The translations under genes were made by a program, and so were the position numbers. 64,000 nt of DNA, from positions 1,054,001-1,118,000 of the forward strand of contig OY762448.1 of the NCBI GenBank assembly GCA_963665705.1, in the 5' to 3' direction. Shown in pieces: positions 1 through 8,090 of the stretch. A model generated the notes under the pieces. That model was not told the origin of the DNA and made no database searches. It saw nothing but the letters and a program-made list of their open reading frames with translations. The DNA is from Saccharicrinis sp963665705. Its GTDB lineage: Bacteria; Bacteroidota; Bacteroidia; Bacteroidales; Marinilabiliaceae. How positions within the stretch are numbered: the first letter of the stretch is position 1; the number at the start of each line of letters is the position of its first letter.

Positions 1-17
1 CCATAACAACAATTTTT

Positions 18-1289
18 ATGTATAAATTAATAGCAGTACTATATGTACTTATTATTGGAGTTTCTTTATCTGCGCAAAATAATAAGGACAAAGCTAAACT
101 TCAAATTATTGAAAAAGGAAAAGGATATTATTATGAATCTATTTTAAAAGATGTAAATGCCGTTAATGATTCTATAGAGAATGGAAATAAAGATCCGTAT
201 ACGAGGTTTATAATGGATCAATCGAAAATGGACCTGCCCAATGATCCTGAATTATATACCACATCATGGTGTCAGGATTTGGAATCTCAAGGTAATACTG
301 GTACTTGCTGGTGTTTTTCCACTACTTCTTTTTATGAAACGGAAGTGTATCGTTTAACAGGTAAAAAAGTTGAGATTTCAGAACTATACACTGTTTATTG
401 GGAATATGTAGAAAAGGCTCGTAGATTTATTGAAAAGAGAGGTGATTCAAATTTTGATGAGGGATCTGAAGGAAATGCAGTGGCTCGTATTATGAAAGAA
501 TATGGTGCTGTGCCTAAAGAATCATTCACAGGTTTAATTGATAATAGGAAATTTCATACTCATGCAAAAATGTATGAAGAAATGAATTCCTTTTTAACGT
601 CATTAAAAGAAAGTAATGCCTGGAATGTAGAATATGGTTTGGAGACTATTAAATCTATTATGAATCATTATATTGGTGTACCACCTACTACTTTTGTTGT
701 AAAAGGACAAACTTATTCACCACAAAGTTATTTGAAGGAATATCTGGAGCTAAATCCTGATGATTATGTTGAAATTTTATCATATAAGCAAGAGCCGTAC
801 TGGCAGTTAGTGGAATATAAGGTGCCAGATAATTGGTGGCATAGTAAGGATTATTACAATATTCCATTAGATGATTTTATGAAAGCAATTAAAGAAGCTG
901 CTAAAAAAGGGTTTACTTTAAGTATTGGCGGAGATGTGTCTGAAACTGGATTTAGTAGAGAAACTAATTGTGCTATAGTTCCGGATTATGATATACCATC
1001 AGAATATATTAATGAAGATGCTCGTCAATTTCGTTTTTCTAATGAAACAACTACTGATGATCACGGCATGCATTTGGTTGGTTATTTAGAAAATTATAAT
1101 GGAACAGGAAAAAATTGGTATTTAATTAAAGATTCAAGTTCTGGCTCAAGAAATGTTGGAGAGGCTGATCCTCGATTTGGATATTATTTTTTCCATGAGG
1201 ACTATATCAAATTAAAGATGATGGGTTTTACCATTCATAAAGATGCGGTAAAAGATCTTTTAAAAAAGTTTATAGAGGTCAGTAGATAA
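18..1289 (+). CDS. Exported C1B-type cysteine aminopeptidase (bleomycin hydrolase/PepC-like), C-terminus altered by an IS
   Basis: Predicted secreted papain-fold peptidase of the bleomycin hydrolase/PepC group, 423 residues. Residues 1-19 form a signal peptide ending in a SLSA-Q cleavage site, so it should act outside the cytoplasm. The oxyanion Gln91 and nucleophile Cys97 lie in SQGNTGTCWCFS, and the catalytic His is probably His352 in DDHGMHLVGY. The position where papain-like enzymes carry the catalytic Asn (usual motif KNSW) reads YLIKDSSSG, with Asp372 instead of Asn, which is unusual. The reading frame is intact, but an IS1595 element begins at 1273 inside the penultimate region: the last five codons (IEVSR) come from the element. 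Joining the flanks without the IS gives an ending of KKFK followed by TAA, i.e. 419 residues. Loss of function from the insertion is therefore unlikely. Confidence 0.85.
   Translation: MYKLIAVLYVLIIGVSLSAQNNKDKAKLQIIEKGKGYYYESILKDVNAVNDSIENGNKDPYTRFIMDQSKMDLPNDPELYTTSWCQDLESQGNTGTCWCFSTTSFYETEVYRLTGKKVEISELYTVYWEYVEKARRFIEKRGDSNFDEGSEGNAVARIMKEYGAVPKESFTGLIDNRKFHTHAKMYEEMNSFLTSLKESNAWNVEYGLETIKSIMNHYIGVPPTTFVVKGQTYSPQSYLKEYLELNPDDYVEILSYKQEPYWQLVEYKVPDNWWHSKDYYNIPLDDFMKAIKEAAKKGFTLSIGGDVSETGFSRETNCAIVPDYDIPSEYINEDARQFRFSNETTTDDHGMHLVGYLENYNGTGKNWYLIKDSSSGSRNVGEADPRFGYYFFHEDYIKLKMMGFTIHKDAVKDLLKKFIEVSR
1265..1272. repeat. 8-bp target site duplication, left copy
   Basis: The octamer AAAGTTTA directly precedes the left terminal repeat of the IS and is repeated exactly at 2233-2240 just outside the right terminal repeat. 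An 8-bp duplication is typical of the IS1595 family. Confidence 0.9.
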
Positions 1290-1294
1290 TTACT

Positions 1295-1302
1295 TATATT
1301 TG
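1295..1302 (+). promoter_or_regulatory. Possible -7 box of the transposase promoter
   Basis: TATATTTG matches the Bacteroidota -7 consensus TAnnTTTG and lies 23 bp before the transposase ATG, inside the IS. No clear TTTG stands at the -33 position; the best candidate, GTTTA, falls in the target duplication, so promoter strength could depend on the insertion site. Confidence 0.4.
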
Positions 1303-1325
1303 CCACCAGTAAAAATAAGGGATAC

Positions 1326-2219
1326 ATGGAATTATTCAAAGGACAAAATGCTCTAGAGTTTGCTGATCGTTTCCATACGGATGATGATTGCCTGGAATAT
1401 TTGGCCAACATTAAGTGGCACCAAGGTTTTAAGTGCGTTAAATGTGGGCATCAAGGCTACCAGCAGCGCAAGCATCACGGAAGAATCTGCAACAAGTGTG
1501 CTCATATTGAGTCAGCTACCGCTAACACACTCTTTCACAAAGTGAAATTTGGAGTACGCAAAGCCTTTTACATTTGCTTTGAGATGTCAACCTCAACCAA
1601 GAGTTTGTCTGCAAGCTATATGTCAGAACGTATTGGAGTGACTGAAAAAACAGCACGACTGTTCATGCATAAAGTTAGGGAAGCGATGCAATCAAGCGGA
1701 AACAACCCGATGGATGGAAATGTACATATCGACGAGTTTGTGGTAGGAGGCAAAGAAGAAGGTAAGGTTGGTCGCAGTTACCACAGCAAGAAAAAGAAAG
1801 CGGTATGTGCTGTTGAGCTTACCGATGATGGGAAAGTAAAACGTATGTACTCGATGAAAATCAACAATTACTCATCGAAAGAACTTAAAAGGCTTTTTGA
1901 TGCTCATATATCCCAAGATGCCAGTGTGACCACTGATTGTTGGAGAGGTTATCGCCCTTTGATGAAGGATTACAACATAGAACAGATTGAAAGCATGGGA
2001 GGCATGAATTTTAAAGCCTTACATACAATGATACACCAAGTGAAGTCGTGGATTAGAACAACCTATTCTTGGGTTAGCGAATGGCATATAGATAAATATT
2101 TTAATGAGTTTTGCTACAGGATTAACCGATCACAAATGAAAGATAACATCTTTAACAACTTAATGTACCGTATGGTGGAAGCTGACAAAATTAATCAGAA
2201 AGATTTAGTAGGTGCTTAA
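1326..2219 (+). CDS. IS1595-family (ISXO2-like) DDE transposase
   Basis: Transposase of 297 residues that moves the surrounding IS. An N-terminal zinc ribbon uses Cys37, Cys40, Cys55 and Cys58 (CVKC...CNKC). The ISXO2-like catalytic domain starts around residue 125, with Asp136 in VHIDEFVVGG and Asp204 in VTTDCWRGY as the first two catalytic acids. The third is probably Glu261 in YFNEFCYRINR. The typical helix-turn-helix segment SERIGVTEKTA is near residues 100-110. The stop codon lies directly against the right inverted repeat. Codon use is more GC-rich than in the neighbouring genes, consistent with recent arrival. Confidence 0.93.
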   Translation: MELFKGQNALEFADRFHTDDDCLEYLANIKWHQGFKCVKCGHQGYQQRKHHGRICNKCAHIESATANTLFHKVKFGVRKAFYICFEMSTSTKSLSASYMSERIGVTEKTARLFMHKVREAMQSSGNNPMDGNVHIDEFVVGGKEEGKVGRSYHSKKKKAVCAVELTDDGKVKRMYSMKINNYSSKELKRLFDAHISQDASVTTDCWRGYRPLMKDYNIEQIESMGGMNFKALHTMIHQVKSWIRTTYSWVSEWHIDKYFNEFCYRINRSQMKDNIFNNLMYRMVEADKINQKDLVGA

Positions 2220-2232
2220 CTACTGACCTCTA

Positions 2233-2240
2233 AAAGTTTA
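2233..2240. repeat. 8-bp target site duplication, right copy
   Basis: AAAGTTTA, identical to 1265-1272, immediately outside the right inverted repeat of the IS. Confidence 0.9.
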
Positions 2241-2250
2241 AATAAATTGA

Positions 2251-2288
2251 AAAGGAGCTATCATAGGTAGCTCCTTTAATTAGTCTTT
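2251..2288. terminator. Rho-independent terminator, originally of the peptidase gene
   Basis: A perfect 10-bp stem AAAGGAGCTA/TAGCTCCTTT (2251-2260 and 2268-2277) with a 7-nt loop is followed by AATTAGTCTTTTTT. Without the IS it would lie only a few bases after the peptidase stop codon, so it is best read as that gene's terminator, now downstream of the transposase. The A-rich left side may also stop ahpF transcription from the other strand. Confidence 0.85.
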
Positions 2289-2292
2289 TTTA

Positions 2293-3855
2293 TTAATTAG
2301 ATATTTGCATGTTCTTTATATTATCTTCAAATGCCGATAAGGCAGCTTTTGATCCTTCACCCATTGCAACTACTATTTGTTTATAGGGGACCACAGAAAC
2401 ATCACCAGCTGCATAAATTCCAGCTTTATTCGTTCGGCATGCAGCATCTATTTCAATTTCTCCCATTCTGTTAGTATTAATAATATCGGCAAATATCTTA
2501 CTATTGGGTTTTAAACCGATTTGAACAAACACCCCGTCAATTTCAAGATGCTTTTCTTCACCAGTATCTCTATTTTTGTATTGTATTCCTGTTACTTTTT
2601 TACCGTCACCTTCTATGTGTTTGGTTTCAATACTGGTGTATATATTTACATTAGATAATGATTTCAATTTGTCTTGCAGAACCTGATCACCTTTTAGTTC
2701 ATCCATAAACTCAAAAGCAGTTACTTCAGCTGCAATCGAAGACAAGTCGATAGCAGCCTCAAGTCCTGAATTTCCACCTCCTATAACTACCACTTTTTTG
2801 TTTTTATAAAAAGGACCATCACAATGAGTACAAAATGCAACACCAGAACCAATATATTGGTCTTCTCCAGGTACACCTAATTTTCTCCAACTGGCACCTG
2901 TAGCAATTATCATTGCTGGAGTTGTAATAATCTCGCCCAAGGATGTTTTAAGTTGTTTATAACCATCTACAATATCTACCTGTTCAACCAATCTGTTTTC
3001 CAATATATCTATTGGGTATTCATTAAGGTGTTTCATTAAGTTTGCTGATAGTTGAGATCCTGTAGTTTGCGGAATAGAGATCATGTTCTCAATGGAAACT
3101 GTTTCTGTTACCTGACCACCTACTTTTTCAGCAATAATAGCTACAGAAAATCCTTTTCGTGCTGAATATACAGCCGCAGATACGCCTGCAGGACCGCCTC
3201 CAATAACAGCTACATCATATTTTTTATGAACAGATTTTGTTTCAATGTTATCATTAGAACCTACTTGTTTTTCAAGTTTGCTTAGTAATTCACCAAGTGA
3301 TGATCTACCCACATGAAGTAGCTCTCCATTTGCATATACACTAGGGACTGCTTGTATTTGTAATTTTTCAACTTCTTCCTGATTAATGGCTCCATCAATA
3401 ATTTGATGACTAATATTAGGGTTCAATAAAGCCATTACGTTTAACGACTGAACAACTTCAGGACAATTTGTACATGTTAACGAAATATAGCTTTTTAGTT
3501 CAATTGATCCGTTTAGATTCTGAATTCTTTGCTTTAAAACATCATCAGGTAAATTTTTACCAATGCCATCAGCGTTTAGAATTGCGGCTAGTAAAGATGA
3601 AAACTCATGACCGGTAGGCACAGCTTTGAATATAATATTTAATGGGGTATTATCTTTTAAAATAGTAAATGACAACTCATTTCCATTGTTTACTATTGTT
3701 GTAATTTTATCAGAGCAGGATGATACTTCATTTAAAAGGCTAATAAGCTCTTCTTTTTGAGAGTGATCATCAGCAATACTAATATTGAAAGTAAATTTAC
3801 TTTTAAGGTTTCCGAAAACGGCTTTTAACTGGTCTTTTATAGCTTGTTCTAACAT
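2293..3855 (-). CDS. ahpF: Alkyl hydroperoxide reductase subunit F (NADH:peroxiredoxin reductase)
   Basis: Flavoprotein of 520 residues that passes electrons from NAD(P)H to AhpC. The N-terminal tandem thioredoxin-fold domain (about 1-195) carries the redox pair Cys128-T-N-Cys131. The thioredoxin-reductase-like part has the FAD-binding motif VIGGGPAG at about 218-225, the pair Cys342-T-H-Cys345 followed by DGP, and the NAD(P)H-binding motif VVIGGGNSG at about 357-365. Length and order match AhpF. It lies 61 bp downstream of ahpC on the same strand, with a GC-rich hairpin between them, so the two are presumably co-transcribed with reduced ahpF output. Confidence 0.97.
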   Translation of the reverse strand: MLEQAIKDQLKAVFGNLKSKFTFNISIADDHSQKEELISLLNEVSSCSDKITTIVNNGNELSFTILKDNTPLNIIFKAVPTGHEFSSLLAAILNADGIGKNLPDDVLKQRIQNLNGSIELKSYISLTCTNCPEVVQSLNVMALLNPNISHQIIDGAINQEEVEKLQIQAVPSVYANGELLHVGRSSLGELLSKLEKQVGSNDNIETKSVHKKYDVAVIGGGPAGVSAAVYSARKGFSVAIIAEKVGGQVTETVSIENMISIPQTTGSQLSANLMKHLNEYPIDILENRLVEQVDIVDGYKQLKTSLGEIITTPAMIIATGASWRKLGVPGEDQYIGSGVAFCTHCDGPFYKNKKVVVIGGGNSGLEAAIDLSSIAAEVTAFEFMDELKGDQVLQDKLKSLSNVNIYTSIETKHIEGDGKKVTGIQYKNRDTGEEKHLEIDGVFVQIGLKPNSKIFADIINTNRMGEIEIDAACRTNKAGIYAAGDVSVVPYKQIVVAMGEGSKAALSAFEDNIKNMQISN

Positions 3856-3873
3856 GTCTCTAAAAATTTAATG

Positions 3874-3894
3874 GGGGAGAGGAAGGCTCTCCCC
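3874..3894 (-). terminator. Hairpin between ahpC and ahpF, possible attenuator
   Basis: An 8-bp GC-rich stem (GGGGAGAG/CTCTCCCC at 3874-3881 and 3887-3894, 5-nt loop) with a partly paired ATG/CAT flank. On the transcribed minus strand it is followed by ATTAAATTTTTAG, a weak U tract. It fits a partial terminator or 3'-end stabiliser that makes ahpC mRNA more abundant than ahpF; this role is inferred. Confidence 0.6.
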
Positions 3895-3916
3895 TCATGT
3901 TGAATAATTTTATCAA

Positions 3917-4480
3917 TTAAATTACACCAACAAGATCAATACTTGGTTTTAAGGTTTCAGCACCTTCTTTCCATTTTGCTGGACATACTTCAGAAGGATG
4001 TTCGGCAACAAATTGAAGAGCCTTCAATTTTCTAAGTAATTCATCTGCGTTTCGGCCTACATTTCCGGCAACTACCTCGTAGGAAACAATTTCACCCTCA
4101 GGATTTACAATAAATGTTCCTCTTTCGGCCATGCCATCCTCTTCAATCATAACTTCAAAACCTCTTGAAAGAACTCCTGTTGGATCAGCAAGCATTGGGT
4201 ATTTAATTTTTTTAATTGTGTCGCTGGCATCATGCCATGCTTTGTGTACAAAATGTGAGTCAGTAGATACTGAATAAATTTCTGCACCTGTTGCTTTAAA
4301 CTCATCGTATGAGTTTGCAAGGTCTTCTAACTCAGTTGGGCATACGAAAGTAAAATCTGCAGGATAGAAAAAATAGATTCCCCATTTTCCTAATGTGTCT
4401 TCTTTTGATACAGTTTCGAATTGATCGTTTACGTAAGCTTGTACTTTAAAGTCGGTTACTTGTTTTCCAATTTGTGACAT
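3917..4480 (-). CDS. ahpC: Alkyl hydroperoxide reductase subunit C (2-Cys peroxiredoxin)
   Basis: Cytosolic typical 2-Cys peroxiredoxin, 187 residues, which reduces H2O2 and organic hydroperoxides and is recycled by AhpF. Peroxidatic Cys47 lies in DFTFVCPTE and resolving Cys166 in HPSEVCPAKW. Length equals the family standard. First gene of the ahpC-ahpF operon, divergent from oxyR across a 119-bp regulatory region with a good promoter. Confidence 0.98.
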   Translation of the reverse strand: MSQIGKQVTDFKVQAYVNDQFETVSKEDTLGKWGIYFFYPADFTFVCPTELEDLANSYDEFKATGAEIYSVSTDSHFVHKAWHDASDTIKKIKYPMLADPTGVLSRGFEVMIEEDGMAERGTFIVNPEGEIVSYEVVAGNVGRNADELLRKLKALQFVAEHPSEVCPAKWKEGAETLKPSIDLVGVI

Positions 4481-4527
4481 AATCTCTATTTTTTATTTAT
4501 TAAACGTTTTTGTTATTGTTTCTGAAA

Positions 4528-4559
4528 CAAATGTAGAGGGGTTTGTGATATAAATCAAA
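4528..4559 (-). promoter_or_regulatory. ahpC promoter (Bacteroidota -33/-7)
   Basis: On the minus strand TTTG (4556-4559) is followed after 20 bp by TACATTTG (4528-4535), a near-perfect TTTG-N20-TAnnTTTG promoter placed about 50 bp before the ahpC ATG. OxyR encoded next door is the likely regulator; a binding site would be expected just upstream. Confidence 0.7.
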
Positions 4560-4570
4560 CAGATATTATC

Positions 4571-4578
4571 TATATTTG
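4571..4578 (+). promoter_or_regulatory. Possible oxyR -7 box
   Basis: TATATTTG lies 21 bp before the oxyR ATG. The nearest TTTG upstream (4542-4545) is 25 bp away, longer than usual, so the -33 element is uncertain; this promoter would overlap that of ahpC, allowing autoregulation. Confidence 0.45.
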
Positions 4579-4599
4579 TATAAGTAATATTTATATCTT

Positions 4600-5526
4600 A
4601 TGACTATTCAGCAGTTAGAGTACATTGTAGCCTTAAATAAATTCAGGCATTTTGTTACCGCATCTAAAGAGTGCGGCGTTACACAACCTACATTAAGTAT
4701 GATGATTCAGAAATTAGAAACAGAATTAGATGTTTCTATTTTTGATAGAAGTAAGCATCCTATAGAGCCTACAGATATTGGATTGCGTATTATTGATCAG
4801 GCAGAATCTACACTTAGAGAGTTGCGTAAGGTAAAACAAGTGGTTGTTAGTGAAACCGAATCGTTAGCTGGGCCCTTACATATAGGAGTAATTCCCACAT
4901 TATCGCCTTATTTAATACCAAAGTTTATCAATGAATTTAAGAAGAATTATCCTGAAATACAGTTAACAATTTCAGAGATGAATACTGAAACATTAATTCA
5001 GGCTTTAAAGCGCGAAAGTATTGATATGTTTATTGCTGCAACGCCTTTAGAAGAAGAAGATTTTTATGAAATTCCCTTGTATTATGAGAAGTTTTTGGCT
5101 TATTTTTCAAAAGAACATCCATTAAGGGACGTGCCTTTGTCAGCAAATAATTTGCCACAGGAAAACTTATGGATATTAGAAGAAGGACATTGCTTAAGAG
5201 ATCAGATTTTTAATTTTTGTCAAAGATCTCTTCCGTATAATCATACATTTGAGGCGGGGAGTATTGATACATTGGTAAGAATTGTTGATATGAATGGTGG
5301 TTATTCTGTAATACCTGAATTACATATGGATTTTTTAACTGAAGAGCAACAAATAAATGTTAGAGAGATCAATGAACCACCAGCAATAAGAGAAATATCT
5401 GCAGTGATAAAGAATAGTTTTATTAAGGAAAAAATGATTAATGCAGTAGCAGATTCAGTAAAATCGATTATTCCAAATCATATGCTGGATGAAAGGTTGA
5501 AGAAATTTTCTATTAAGTTATTGTAA
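4600..5526 (+). CDS. oxyR: LysR-family hydrogen-peroxide sensor OxyR
   Basis: Peroxide-sensing transcription regulator, 308 residues. An N-terminal LysR winged helix (about 1-60, TIQQLEYIVALNKFRHF) is followed by a substrate-binding-like domain. Cys198 in EEGHCLRDQ and Cys207 in FNFCQRS match the disulfide-forming pair of E. coli OxyR (199 and 208) in position and context. Divergent orientation to ahpC-ahpF is the classic arrangement and supports control of that operon. No terminator is visible after the stop. Confidence 0.95.
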   Translation: MTIQQLEYIVALNKFRHFVTASKECGVTQPTLSMMIQKLETELDVSIFDRSKHPIEPTDIGLRIIDQAESTLRELRKVKQVVVSETESLAGPLHIGVIPTLSPYLIPKFINEFKKNYPEIQLTISEMNTETLIQALKRESIDMFIAATPLEEEDFYEIPLYYEKFLAYFSKEHPLRDVPLSANNLPQENLWILEEGHCLRDQIFNFCQRSLPYNHTFEAGSIDTLVRIVDMNGGYSVIPELHMDFLTEEQQINVREINEPPAIREISAVIKNSFIKEKMINAVADSVKSIIPNHMLDERLKKFSIKLL

Positions 5527-5572
5527 TCGTAGTAATCAAATTTTATGAGAGCCCACTATCAGCAAATTACAC

Positions 5573-6382
5573 TTATTTGATTTGAATATGTATATGATCG
5601 TCATGGCGAACAGACTTACAACCTTGATATCTCACTCTGGAATCTTTTATTCCCATACGGATTTTTAGATGCGGTTCAATAAATATTTTACTGATAGATT
5701 TTTGTTTTAATACAGTTATCAGTAAAATTTTTGTACCATTTTCTGAAAACCTTAAATCCGAGTTTATTTGACCTAGTGTGAGATATTTTGGAAAATCATA
5801 TTTGAAATAACCTTCTTGAAAACAATGATTGGTTTGGTTTATTTCATTATTTTGGGGCTCTTCAAAAACGCCATATCCACTTACTGATTTACTTTTATTT
5901 ATTATTTGACCTTTATTATTTTCATATACCAAACTTAAATCAATCTTTTTCCCATCATTATGACTTAGGTGGGGGAGTAGAGGAAATCCATCAAAAAAAG
6001 GAAAGCACGCGTCCAGATATCTGACCTTAATATTTAAAGCGGTTAATGAAGGATCGTTTGATATGTTCTTAAGGACGTGATTTAATTCAGGAGATACGTA
6101 ATTTCGGTTAAGTAATATAGTACCATAATTTACCGGAGTAATATTATGAGTAATCAGAACCCGTTCCCTATTAAATATTTTGGCAATGATAGGAACAATT
6201 AGGAATATGCTTAATAGGTATGTTGTAATAAATATCAAAAATAGTTTTAGCTTGAAATCCTTTTTTATGATAGGGGATGTTAATCGGGCAATAATCCAAA
6301 CAATACCTCCAATCTGAGTCAGTAAGGTAAGTGTTGTGACAATGAAGACATCTGCGATTATTTTTAATATTTTGACTATCAT
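5573..6382 (-). CDS. Membrane-anchored putative zinc peptidase with LAS/MepA-like motifs
   Basis: Protein of 269 residues, not recognised as a whole. Two hydrophobic segments (about 8-35 and 46-70) would anchor it in the inner membrane, leaving residues 71-269 outside. The soluble part holds His141-x6-Asp148 (LSHNDGKKIDLS), which fits the H-x2-G-x3-D pattern of LAS metallopeptidases (M15/M74), and ends with His260-x2-His263-x-His265 (RHDDHIHI), the same spacing as the zinc-site histidines of the murein endopeptidase MepA. This makes a peptidoglycan-cleaving zinc peptidase plausible; that is inference from motifs only. Last gene of a minus-strand run, 34 bp after the isochorismatase-type gene. 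Confidence 0.5.
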   Translation of the reverse strand: MIVKILKIIADVFIVTTLTLLTQIGGIVWIIARLTSPIIKKDFKLKLFLIFITTYLLSIFLIVPIIAKIFNRERVLITHNITPVNYGTILLNRNYVSPELNHVLKNISNDPSLTALNIKVRYLDACFPFFDGFPLLPHLSHNDGKKIDLSLVYENNKGQIINKSKSVSGYGVFEEPQNNEINQTNHCFQEGYFKYDFPKYLTLGQINSDLRFSENGTKILLITVLKQKSISKIFIEPHLKIRMGIKDSRVRYQGCKSVRHDDHIHIQIK

Positions 6383-6416
6383 TTTTTATTACCTGATTTT
6401 TTAAAATTGATATAAG

Positions 6417-6962
6417 CTACAAATTCATTATTTTATCTGCTGTTAAAACGATGACTTCATTATTTGTAGGAATCATATTTTGCCATACCCAATTGTAATG
6501 ATCTATAACTTGCTTTGCACTTAGGTTAGGGCGATCAGCTGTTGTATGTGCATCAGAAACAACAGCTACTTTATAATCTTTTTGTATGGCCGATTGAAGT
6601 GTAGATTCTACACAAAAATCAGTGGCACATCCTGTAATATATAGTTCATTTATATTTAAACTTTCTAGAGTTTGACCTAGTTCTGATTTATAAAATGAAT
6701 CGTTGATGTATTTATTAATATATATATCATTTGGTTGTAAATTCAGTTCATCTAATACTTTCCATTGCTCAGTACCTGGGATAAATTCGTTATTTGAAGT
6801 TCCATCATGTTGAATAACTATTACCTTATTTCCTGATTTTCTGAAATGTTGAGATAAAAGATTAATTCTTTTTACAACTCCTTTTGTGTCATAGCGTGGT
6901 GTTGCTGGAGTAAAACTCCCTTTTTGCATATCTATAATGAGTAGGGCTTTGTTATGTGGCAT
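6417..6962 (-). CDS. Isochorismatase-family cysteine hydrolase
   Basis: Cytosolic hydrolase of 181 residues with the isochorismatase/nicotinamidase fold. The triad is visible: Asp11 in LLIIDMQKG, Lys84 in YINKYINDSF, and Cys117 in TGCATDFCVES with the preceding cis-peptide GCA. The family covers nicotinamidases, ureidoacrylate hydrolases and others; substrate cannot be read. It is not linked to menaquinone or siderophore genes, so isochorismate is unlikely to be the substrate. Confidence 0.85.
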   Translation of the reverse strand: MPHNKALLIIDMQKGSFTPATPRYDTKGVVKRINLLSQHFRKSGNKVIVIQHDGTSNNEFIPGTEQWKVLDELNLQPNDIYINKYINDSFYKSELGQTLESLNINELYITGCATDFCVESTLQSAIQKDYKVAVVSDAHTTADRPNLSAKQVIDHYNWVWQNMIPTNNEVIVLTADKIMNL

Positions 6963-7031
6963 ATTTATAATTTGTATGATAATTTTTAAAAGATGTTTGT
7001 ATCTGAAAATATTCTTCCTTGTATTAAGAAA

Positions 7032-7508
7032 CTAATCTTTTAATAATTCATTAATTTCATTCATATGTAAAAGTAGGTGTTCAGGGTAACCTTCAATCAT
7101 GTCTTTTAAAGTTACAGGGTGGTTTTCAAAGTTACGCCAAATGTTATTGAACATAGAGTTATCAACGGTATCAATAATTTGAATGATGTGTAAATTATAA
7201 TATTTCCATAGTTGAATTAAATTAAACCAATCTGCATTATCATAGTGTTGAAGTGCAATCCATAAGTCATTATCCTGTTGATAATCGGGAAAGATTAATT
7301 CTTCTACGTATTGCAACCGAACCATGCGTTGGTGGTTGTTTGAAGCGGAATCAATCAAATGACCTAAAATATGTTTAATATTTCTGCTTTGTTTATTTTT
7401 ATTCCGGGTGATCTTTTCTTCAGAAAGTTCAAGTAATATTTTTTCCCATTTGTTGATACAATCCTGTATCGCATTTTGTGTAGCTAAAAATTTAGAGTGA
7501 TTTTCCAT
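7032..7508 (-). CDS. DinB-family putative metal-dependent protein
   Basis: Protein of 158 residues with a four-helix DinB/YfiT-like pattern. Candidate metal ligands are His50 in HILGHLIDSASNNH and His143/His147 near the C-terminus (GYPEHLLLHMNEI). Such proteins are often thiol S-transferases or stress-induced, with unknown substrates. It starts 9 bp after the GNAT gene, so the two are probably co-transcribed. Confidence 0.75.
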   Translation of the reverse strand: MENHSKFLATQNAIQDCINKWEKILLELSEEKITRNKNKQSRNIKHILGHLIDSASNNHQRMVRLQYVEELIFPDYQQDNDLWIALQHYDNADWFNLIQLWKYYNLHIIQIIDTVDNSMFNNIWRNFENHPVTLKDMIEGYPEHLLLHMNEINELLKD

Positions 7509-7517
7509 CTTAAATAT

Positions 7518-8069
7518 TTACAATATTTGGTTATGAATATTCTCCCACTGAGCACGCCTTAATCCATAGATTAGTTCATCCTGATAGATTCCGTTTTTAA
7601 ATATTACATTTTCTAGCGAAGCCTCTAATGTGAAATTATTTTTCAAAAGAACTTTTTGGGAAGCAAGGTTTGTTCCGAATACTGTTGCATAAATACGGTT
7701 AATATCATATTTGTTAAATGCAAAATTTATAATCCATTCAGCGGCCTTAGAGGCAATACCTTTATTCCAATAGGGCTCTGATAACCAATACCCCAGTTCG
7801 GCATTTTTACAATAAATGTCACTTTGAGGCATTATACCAATACTTCCAATGGCTTCTCCATTAACTTCAATTGCTAGAATAATATCTGCGTCATCTTTAA
7901 TCACTGAATTAATATATGTTTTAGCATCATCTTCAGTATATGGATAAGGATATCTATCTGTAAGATTTTGTGCAATATTCCAATTGTTAGCATGAGCAGT
8001 AACATCCGGTACATCGCGAAGTTTCCATGGGCGAATTTTGAATTCTATTTGGGCATATAATGTTATCAT
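7518..8069 (-). CDS. GNAT-family N-acetyltransferase, RimJ/RimL type
   Basis: Acetyl-CoA dependent N-acetyltransferase of 183 residues. The pattern is that of RimJ/RimL-like enzymes: LRPWKLRD-type start, AELGYWLSEPYWNKGIASKA for the acetyl-CoA loop (about 91-110), and INRIYATVFGTNLASQKVL near 123-141. The acceptor is unknown. It lies between the esterase pseudogene and the dinB-like gene with very short gaps. Confidence 0.85.
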   Translation of the reverse strand: MITLYAQIEFKIRPWKLRDVPDVTAHANNWNIAQNLTDRYPYPYTEDDAKTYINSVIKDDADIILAIEVNGEAIGSIGIMPQSDIYCKNAELGYWLSEPYWNKGIASKAAEWIINFAFNKYDINRIYATVFGTNLASQKVLLKNNFTLEASLENVIFKNGIYQDELIYGLRRAQWENIHNQIL

Positions 8070-8090
8070 GTATTTGATGTAGTCAATGAT

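Larger units (their letters stand above)
1273..2232 (+). mobile_element. Complete IS1595-family insertion sequence (960 bp)
   Basis: The element is bounded by perfect 13-bp inverted repeats, TAGAGGTCAGTAG at 1273-1285 and its reverse complement at 2220-2232, and flanked by identical 8-bp direct repeats. It holds one transposase gene with no frameshift. The boundaries follow directly from the sequence. The perfect target duplication and intact transposase indicate a relatively recent, probably still competent insertion. It landed in the last codon of the upstream peptidase gene and separated that gene from its original terminator at 2251-2277. Confidence 0.93.
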
